From the NCBI GenBank assembly GCA_029339195.1, contig JAPTJF010000042.1:1-10253 (forward strand): a stretch of DNA of 10,253 nt. The letters run 5' to 3'. Within the stretch, counting starts at the first letter, position 1, and every line of letters starts with the position of its first letter. The DNA is from Micractinium sp. NFX-FRZ. Its lineage: Eukaryota > Chlorophyta > Trebouxiophyceae > Chlorellales > Chlorellaceae. Under the pieces are notes generated by a model that saw only the letters and a list, made by a program, of their open reading frames with translations, was not told the DNA's origin and made no database searches. Position numbers and translations under genes: made by a program. Below are positions 1-6,082 of this stretch, one piece after another.

Positions 1-70
<70 letters not shown>
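1..70. repeat. Poly-G homopolymer, 70 bases
   Basis: The first 70 bases are all G without interruption, followed by ordinary complex sequence from 71. On the minus strand this is a poly-C run about 125 bases beyond the stop codon of gene A, so it would lie in or just past that gene's 3' untranslated region. It may be a real homopolymer (which could fold as stacked G-quadruplexes), or an artefact at a contig end or gap edge. The sequence alone cannot tell these apart. Confidence 0.95.
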
Positions 71-71
<1 letters not shown>

Positions 72-195
72 GGCGGGCAGGGCGGGGTGCCATGTGGGCA
101 TATGGGCGCAGTCACTGGCATCCCTCTCCTGTGAAATGCGACGTCCCCACTGCACCCCCCGCCATGAGCGCACGGCAGCTGCAGCTGGCGCTTGC

Positions 196-1140
196 TCACA
201 GGCAGCAGCGGAAGCCGTTTGCGTCGCCGTCTGTGTCCACACGGATGGAGGGCTTGGGGCAGCGCACCAGCAGGCACTTGGCGGCGGTGGCGTTCCACTT
301 GTAGCCTTCCGGGCACCTGCCACACCTGCGTTGTGATGCAGTATTGAACAAAGGCAGCCAGAGAGGTGGAGGTGGAGGTGGGTGGGCAGGAAGCTGCTGC
401 TGCTGCTGTCAACTGGGGGGGGGCTGGCAGGGCGGCTGCCCGACCAGCTGCCGCCCAGCCTTTTACGAAGGCGCGCGCTGCTGTGCTGTGCTGTGCTGTG
501 CTTACTTGAGCGGCTCGCCCGTGCTGCTGGGGCCGGAGAGGGTGATGGAGCCGGGGGGGCAGATGGGGGCCACGACTGTGGGCTTCACCGTCGAGACGGG
601 TGAGCAGAGGGTGATGGGGGCAGCCACTTGCCGCAGGTCACGCTGCGCGCTGCGGCGGGCCAGGGTGAGATGGACGAGGCAGCAAGAGAGGGTCGCATGC
701 GCAGGCCAACCCTGGCTTGGGCGGTGAGCATGCGCATGGCAAGAGCAGGGGGCGAGGGGCTGCTGCTGGTCTATTTCGACGTTCACAGGCATGCCTGCTT
801 GCCTGCCCCCTCCGTTGGGGTGGTCCTGCCGGATGTACCACACGCACGCCAGTGCACCCCAGCCACACATTCAACACCCCGCGGCCCCTGCTCTTTCGGG
901 CCCCCACGGCCGCCCGGCGCTACCTTCTACTCACCTGGAGTGCAGGGGGATGGCGGCCTGCAGGGAAGGAGGGACAAGAGCCGGAGCGTGATATCACGCG
1001 CTGTATCTACAGCGCATGCCACGCTTTTAAGCATTAAAATGCCCCCGTCCGCGCCGCTGGTACCCTGGACTCGCCTGAGCAACCGACATCGCGCAGAGGA
1101 GTGCGCACAGCGCGGCGCCGAGGCGCATCGAGCTCTTCAT
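196..1140 (-). CDS. Gene A: small secreted cysteine-rich protein, four exons, function unknown
   Basis: Minus-strand spliced gene, not matched to a known family. Model: exons 1140-1075, 957-935, 649-506 and 325-196, giving 120 residues. The ATG at 1140 starts a textbook signal peptide: a charged start (Met-Lys-Ser-Ser-Met-Arg), a hydrophobic Leu/Ala/Cys core at about residues 7-17, and a likely cleavage site near Ala-Gln-Ala at 21-23. An in-frame ATG at 1467 exists but would bury the signal peptide. The mature part has eight Cys (45, 60, 79, 82, 95, 100, 118, 119), is rich in Pro and Thr, has one N-glycosylation sequon (Asn89-Ala-Thr91), and has an Asp-Gly-Asp-Ala-Asn-Gly loop at 110-115 resembling a calcium-binding loop. 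The last two exons join in phase at a strong donor (CTCAA|GTAAGC) and acceptor (CGCAG), and end at TGA 198-196. The first intron needs a GC donor (CAG|GCGAGT). A different donor at 1064/1063 is possible with other downstream choices, so the middle is less certain than the ends. A secreted or cell-wall role is inferred. Confidence 0.6.
326..505 (-). repeat. Last intron of gene A with CACAG and CAG microsatellites
   Basis: The intron begins GTAAG and runs at once into four tandem copies of a pentamer (CTGTG on the plus strand, 481-500; CACAG on the minus strand). A five-unit CTG trinucleotide repeat follows at 393-407. The pentamers lie directly against the donor site, so repeat-length changes would alter the 5' end of the intron but not the coding sequence. 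Confidence 0.7.
935..957 (-). other. 23-base micro-exon of gene A
   Basis: On the minus strand this segment follows a long pyrimidine tract ending in CTGCAG and is followed by a near-perfect donor (CCAG|GTGAGT). Both flanking signals are among the best in the window. Its phase fits an upstream exon ending after a whole codon (GC donor at 1074) joined to the acceptor at 650. It fits equally well an upstream exon ending at 1064 joined to an acceptor inside exon 3 (exon starting near 574), which would give a shorter protein without residues 30 to 54 of the main model. Confidence 0.5.
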
Positions 1141-2110
1141 GACGCCGGGTGACACTGCCTGTTGCCTGCTGACGGCTGTGGTGGTGGGCAGAGGCGGGAG
1201 AAGCGCTGTAATGGAGTCAGTGAAGATGATCCGTGCGCTGCGGATGTAGAGGGGCCGATTTCGAGCACCAGCTGCGGCTACGGCTTCCCTTGTACCGCCG
1301 GAAGCTGCGACGGCAGCAGCAGTACCTGTGCTGTCTTCATGGCAACAGAGCCCACCGCAAATGCCATTCGCTGCAGATTTGAGCTTGCAGAGCGTCTGAA
1401 ACACTGTAGAACGCAAGCTGCCCGTGCGTGTTGCAATCCCTTCCCTCTGCAAGGTGCGGCATTCCAAGCGGCAGTGCCACCTTCCGCCCCGTCTCAGCCC
1501 GGCGCAGCAGGCGGGCCGGGGGTGTGCAGAAATTCATCGGGAGAACCTCATCACACCCCGTCGCGTGAGTGTGCCTATAATGCTTCATCCAACCGAGAAA
1601 CTAACCGTCATCATCACATGTTCTGCCAGCTTGTCTCGAGTCGCTGCGCATGGAGAGCCGCTTGCTGCCTGCACAGGGCCAAGCTGCTGCCGTGGGCAGG
1701 ATGCAAGGCGTGCCAGACGTTTGGTCAGGCGGGATTTCTAGCACTGGATTCAGCTATTGCTACATTGCCGAACACGCTGATGCCGGTCACTTACCGAAGC
1801 AGGCCTACTGATGCAGGCCTTAACCGAAGCACCGTGAGGAGGACGGTGCCGCCTAACCGAAGCCCCGCCGCCAGCTCAGCGGCATACGGTGCCGCCTCAA
1901 CCGAAGCCCCGTGAGTGCTCTGCTCAAGCCGAACAGTCGCCCGCACCACCCACCAATGCTGCAGGGCTTCATCTTGCAAGCTGACAGGGCTCTCTTCTTG
2001 CAGCCTCTCCGAGCGGCCTGCCTGCTTTCGGCGCGTCCTGTTGCAGCCTCCAAGGGCACACCTGTTAGAGTGGTTTCAACCGGATCATCGAAGGCAGTGC
2101 GCCAGCAAAA
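1141..2110. promoter_or_regulatory. Spacer between divergent genes A and B, presumed two-way promoter region
   Basis: Genes A (minus) and B (plus) start from opposite ends of this stretch of about 970 bases, so it should hold both promoters and 5' leaders. I see no convincing gene in it. A TATAAT-like string lies at 1575-1580, over 400 bases from either start codon, so I do not call it a TATA box. A cluster of short repeats sits at 1792-1911. The start of gene B at 2111 is preceded by an A-rich context (GCAAAA), favourable for initiation. Confidence 0.5.
1792..1911 (+). repeat. Degenerate tandem cluster built on ACCGAAGC
   Basis: The octamer ACCGAAGC occurs four times in about 115 bases, starting at about 1793, 1823, 1856 and 1899, with unequal spacing of 30 to 44 bases. 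The last two copies belong to a longer unit, ACGGTGCCGCCT followed by AACCGAAGCCCCG, present at 1843-1867 and 1886-1911 with one inserted base. It lies 200 to 320 bases upstream of gene B's start codon. It could be a minisatellite remnant or a group of protein-binding sites. Confidence 0.75.
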
Positions 2111-5100
2111 ATGGCGAGCGAGGATGGCGTCATCCGGTGCGCTGCCCCTCCTTGTTGCATCGGCTTATTGCCACTTGCCGATGCCCCGCGGCCGGTGCAG
2201 CCGATGTCGCGCTGGCCGCCAGGAGACCCGCAGGCTTCTGCCGGCGGCCGCCGCCGCTTGCACTGCCGCCTGCTGCCGCCACCCGGTTGCCGCCGCCCTG
2301 CTGCCCCGATGTCAGGTCCCTGGCTCTGCCCACCCCTCCGCCTGCCCCCCGCTTTCTTCCCCAAACTGCAGGGTGGGCATCATCGGCGCTGGCGGCAACA
2401 CGAAGCTGCGCCACATCCCAAACCTGCAAGACCTGCCAGGCGTCCACCTCGCCACCGTGTGCAACCGCACGCTGGCCTCCTCCCGCGCCGCCGCCGACGC
2501 TTTTGGCATCCCGGGAGCCACGGCAGACTGGAGGAGCGTGGTGGAGGACCCTGAGCTTGATGCCGTGGTGGTCGGCACCTGGTGAGCTGTTGTTAAGGTT
2601 GGCTGGGGCGGGGGCTGAGGGGGGCCCAGACACGGGGGGCGTGGTGAGGTGTCACCACCGACGGAATGGGGTTGGAGCCGAGGGGTTGGGGCTGAAGGGG
2701 GTGGGTCGGGAGCGGGTGCCGTGCTGAGCTGGGCAGCTGGGCACCGTGGCAGTGCGGAGGCAGAAGGACCCAGAAGGCATGCCAAAGCTCTGCTTCCATG
2801 CATGTGCATGTTCGTGCGGGGCAGCGCAGCATGGAGCCCCCTCCAGCCTGGTGAAGGACTGGGAGGTTGACGCCACGGTGGCTGACACCTATTCAGAGCT
2901 CAGCCTGAGCCTGCCTGTTACCTGTTGCATGATGCAACCATACGCGTTTGAGTGAGTTGAGTGTGGCAGAGTCAGGGTTTGGTGCCACCATAGCCTGGCG
3001 CAGCGAGGGTGGGCGTCCGGCGGTGCAGGCGGGCAGGCTGCACAGCTGGTCGCCGCTTCACATGTGGCCTGCTGCTGAGCCGACATTCCCACGCTCCCTG
3101 CCAACCTTGTGCACACGCATGCATGCAGGCCGTACATGCACGCGCCGCTGACCATTGCTGCCCTAAATGCTGGCAAGCACGTGCTCTGTGAGGCCCGCAT
3201 GGTGAGCGGACGCTGGGGGTGCAGGTGGCGCTGCCGCAGCCTGACGGGTTGACCGTCGTTCGCTTGCCGGCCGGAGCGCAGGCAGAGGGTGCCAGCTGTT
3301 CCTTGAGGGCAACGGCGCCCGTCCCGCTATTGCGGCAATGCTGGGAAGGCAGCTGCTAGCATTCCTGCCTGTCGCACGAACCCTTGCCGTTGCTCTTGTC
3401 CCACCCACCAAAGCAGGCCATGAACGCGGCAGAGGCCCACGCCATGCTGGCGGCGGCCCGGCGGCAGCCGCACCTGGTGGCGCAGCTGGTCCCCTCCCCC
3501 TTCACCCTGCCCTGGGACGCCGCCATACAAGACATCCTGCGCTCCGGAAAGTGAGCCGGGGGCAGCCGCGGTCAGCCCGCCTCACCCACTGTTGCCTTGG
3601 CTGGTGAGGTGGCACACACACACACAGAGGGAGCGCTCGGGAGGCGGCGGGCAACCCTCTCCTGCCAGCTGTGCAGCCCGGCGGCCCCTCGTGCACCCCG
3701 GGGTGCCTGTGCATGTGCCTGCCTGCGCACCCGCCTCCCAGATGCCTGCCATACTCGTGCCTGCCCGTCTTTGCCGCCTGCCCACCCGCGCCAGCTTCTG
3801 GAATGCACCCCACCTACCTCCACACCCCCGCGCGCTCCACCCCGCCCCACCCACCAGGCTGGGCCAGCTGACGTACATCAGCGTGAGGGGCGTGGGGCAG
3901 GCCTTCCCCGATGCCCCCGGCTCCCCGCTGCACTGGCGCCAGAACGCCGATCTCAGCGGGCTCAACATCCTGACCATGGGCATCTTTTATGAAGCCCTTC
4001 AGCGGTGAGTTTCTTCCTTGCTCTTAGGGCCCTGCAGGCTGTGTGGCTTGAGGCGCTGCCAAACCATTGGAATTTGTTTGCGACTCGGAGGCCATGATGT
4101 TGTGCTTCACATACCGGCCATGGGCATCGTGTAGCGCTGGTGTAGGCAGGGCAGAAGGAGCTGACAATGGGGAGGGTAGGCGCGGCTGTGCGGCGTGCAG
4201 CACCTGCCTGATCTGCCACCCCCAGCGCAGTGCCTGCCTGCCCGACCAAGCGCCAACCCCGTCCTGGCTCGCCACCCACCCACCTGGCCTGCCCTCTACT
4301 GTGCCCGCCCCTGCCTCTGCGCATGTGTGCAGGTGGGTGGGCGACGCGCGGCGGGTGATGGCCATGGGAAAGACTGTGGTGGGGATGCGGCTTCATCCAG
4401 AGACCGCAGCGCTGACGGGGGTGCGGGTGAGTGGGGGCAGCCGGCAGCTGAGCGGCAGGGGGACTTGGCTGACCTCCCCCGCCGCTTGCCCTTCTGGGAC
4501 TCCCTCGATTTTCCTCCCTTTCCTCCGACCGCTCTCTTCCACAGGTGCCAGACCACGTGGACATTCTTGCTGACATGGCATGCGGCGCCCAGGCACACAT
4601 GGTGTTCAGCGCCGTCATGGGTGAGCGGGCAGCGGTGACATGGCCTGGCGGGGTGGGGGCTAGCCGGGTTCAGCAGCGCTGGCAACTATGCCCCCACAGC
4701 ATGGCGATCCTGCCCACTGCACTGCCGTCCTGCCTGGGCAGATCTGCAAAGCCTGCCAGGACCTGGCCCCATGTGTTCACTGCACCGGGCACTCCCTCCT
4801 TGTTTCGGCACCCTACTCCACACGCCCAGGTGCTGCCCTTGAGCCCAACCCCGAGGTATGGCTTGCAGGGTCCCTCTCTGGGGTGCGACCCGTAAATTTA
4901 CCTCTCGTCCCCTGGTCCGCCCCTGCCCATAGGAGCTGCCCGCGAGCCCACCTCCGAGTTTTGGCTGTACGGCACCGAGGGCAGCCTGCACCTGGACATC
5001 GACAGGGGCCACCTGGAGATGGCACTCAAATCAGGTGAAGGGGGGACAACCTAAGTACCGCACACAGCGAGCGACACATTGACAGCGGGCACCTGGAGAC

Positions 5101-5727
5101 TGGCCCCAGCATGCTGGCACCCACAGAATGGGGTGTTAGGCCATGCGCGCCTGGCTGCGCTGCCCTGCGCCTTGCTGCTGGCTTGCACCTTGCCCATGCG
5201 CGCGCACAATCGGGAATGCCTTTGCCCTTCCGTCCCTCCTGGTGCGCAGAGGGCGGGCAGATGAAGGCGGTGGATGTGCCCCACGAGCAGCGCGGCTTCT
5301 GGCGGTGCGAGCAGGAGTGGGTGAACGCAATCAGGTGGGCGGGCACCAAGTGTTTGATGTGTATTGTCACACAGGGACGGCCCGCGTTCCAATGTTCATT
5401 GCATGCGTGCACAGGCCTGCAGAGATGCAGCAGTGGGTGTGTCCAGCAGCAGCAGCAGCCCCTAAGGCAGCGCGCACACGGTGCAGCGGCTGCGCTGGGC
5501 AGGCCTGCCAGCTCATCCACCCGCCCCGCCGTTCCTCGGCATCCCGCCACGCCCCAAAGTAACGCCACTCCGCCTGTCATGGCCGTCTCTCTGCCCCACT
5601 ATCCCACAGGGGACGTGAAGCGGTCAAGTTTACAGACTTCAGCACAGGGGTTCGCTACATGGAGTTCACAGAGGCGGTGGCGCGCAGCATGCAAAGCGGG
5701 CAGGCGGTGGCGCTGCCGCTGCTGTGA
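2111..5727 (+). CDS. Gene B: Gfo/Idh/MocA-family oxidoreductase-like protein, ten exons
   Basis: Exons: 2111-2136, 2372-2581, 3129-3201, 3417-3550, 3858-4004, 4333-4426, 4545-4620, 4933-5034, 5250-5334 and 5610-5727. They total 1065 bases, giving 354 residues and TGA at 5725-5727; every junction keeps frame and uses GT-AG. The N-terminal half (about 9-125) is a Rossmann domain with the nucleotide-binding turn Val-Gly-Ile-Ile-Gly-Ala-Gly-Gly (10-17), a strand-helix stretch around Asp-Ala-Val-Val-Val-Gly-Thr-Trp (72-79), and Gly-Lys-His-Val-Leu-Cys-Glu (94-100). The C-terminal half (about 135-345) has the family's beta-sheet domain pattern. Length and domain order match NAD(P)-dependent sugar and inositol dehydrogenases. 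Oddly, the family's Glu-Lys-Pro motif reads Glu100-Ala-Arg, and the Asp-x-Gly-x-His motif reads Thr187-Met-Gly-Ile-Phe191, so classical dehydrogenase chemistry is doubtful. No transit peptide is evident, which suggests a cytosolic protein. The start was chosen because the ATG at 2111 has a good context and its 26-base exon splices in phase to the acceptor at 2371. The substrate cannot be told from sequence. Confidence 0.9.
2848..2889 (+). repeat. Degraded copy of the end of exon 2 inside intron 2 of gene B
   Basis: Without gaps, 30 of 42 bases match exon 2 at 2538-2579. In the same frame the translation keeps the pattern Val-x-Asp-x-Glu-(Leu/Val)-Asp-Ala-x-Val-x-x-Thr. A CCTCCAG acceptor-like sequence precedes it, but no donor follows at the matching place, so I read it as a fossil and not as an alternative exon. 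Confidence 0.5.
3613..3626 (+). repeat. CA dinucleotide microsatellite, seven units
   Basis: Seven CA units lie inside intron 4 of gene B. The sequence shows nothing more about it. Confidence 0.9.
4108..4134 (+). repeat. Degraded copy of part of exon 5 inside intron 5 of gene B
   Basis: This segment matches exon 5 at 3964-3990 at 20 of 27 bases without gaps, including an exact 11-base block (CCATGGGCATC). The matched exon part encodes the altered Asp-x-Gly-x-His region. In the same frame the intron copy runs into a TAG stop. It is one of several such echoes in this gene. Confidence 0.45.
5078..5104 (+). repeat. Degraded copy of the end of exon 8 inside intron 8 of gene B
   Basis: It matches exon 8 at 4998-5023 at 23 of 26 bases with one inserted base, including the exact block CACCTGGAGA. 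It lies 80 bases downstream on the same strand, beginning 44 bases after the donor site. This is the closest of the exon-like echoes in the introns of this gene. Confidence 0.6.
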
Positions 5728-6082
5728 GCGGCGGGGGCGCTGGAGGGGGCAGGCGGCAGGGGCCGCCACACCGGCTCTGTTCTTCTGTGGTAGGGCGTTG
5801 GGGCGTGAGGCATGCGCCACGACAGGGCAGCTGCATATGTATGTGTGCTGGGGTGGCATGTAACTTTGATGCCGTGGCCCTGTGTTTGCGACTTGTAAGG
5901 CACGTCACAACAAGTCAAGGCTGTGTGATCTGGCTGCGCTACAGCCTGGCTACAGTGGACGGCTTTGAAAAGAGGTGACCTGGGCGGCAGGCACACCAAA
6001 TTCTACAAGGCCCCAGTGTTCATGCTGCCTTGGTTGCTCAGCTGCCTGAGCTGCTTGGGAGCCGTAAATCGTAAACATGTCG
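5728..6082. other. Spacer between convergent genes B and C (3' untranslated regions)
   Basis: Genes B and C end facing each other across 355 bases, so both 3' untranslated regions must lie here and may overlap. Gene B has TGTAA poly(A) signals in this stretch. I found no TGTAA on the minus strand for gene C; its signal may be a variant or lie under gene B's last exon. No open frame here deserves a call. Confidence 0.7.
5859..5863 (+). terminator. Poly(A) signal TGTAA for gene B
   Basis: TGTAA is the usual poly(A) signal of chlorophyte green algae. This copy lies about 130 bases after the stop codon of gene B, and a second lies at 5894-5898. Either could serve. Cleavage would be expected some 10 to 20 bases beyond. 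Confidence 0.65.

Noticed and set aside
1027..1467. Longer minus-strand frame that includes the signal peptide of gene A
   Set aside because: Starting at 1467 would put the signal peptide about 110 residues in. The ATG at 1140 gives a normal signal peptide, and the 3' end of the frame is intron.
1575..1580. TATAAT string as a promoter element
   Set aside because: It is over 400 bases from the nearest start codon, and bacterial -10 boxes do not apply in a spliced nuclear gene region.
1162..1914. Plus-strand open frame of about 250 codons in the spacer between genes A and B
   Set aside because: It has only a TTG start, no family resemblance, runs through the repeat cluster, and would fill the only promoter space for two genes. 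High GC makes such open frames common.
1911..2585. Unspliced upstream extension of exon 2 of gene B, with an in-frame ATG at 2124
   Set aside because: The added sequence is low-complexity Ala/Cys/Pro. A tiny exon at 2111-2136 joins in perfect phase and restores the usual start of the Rossmann strand.
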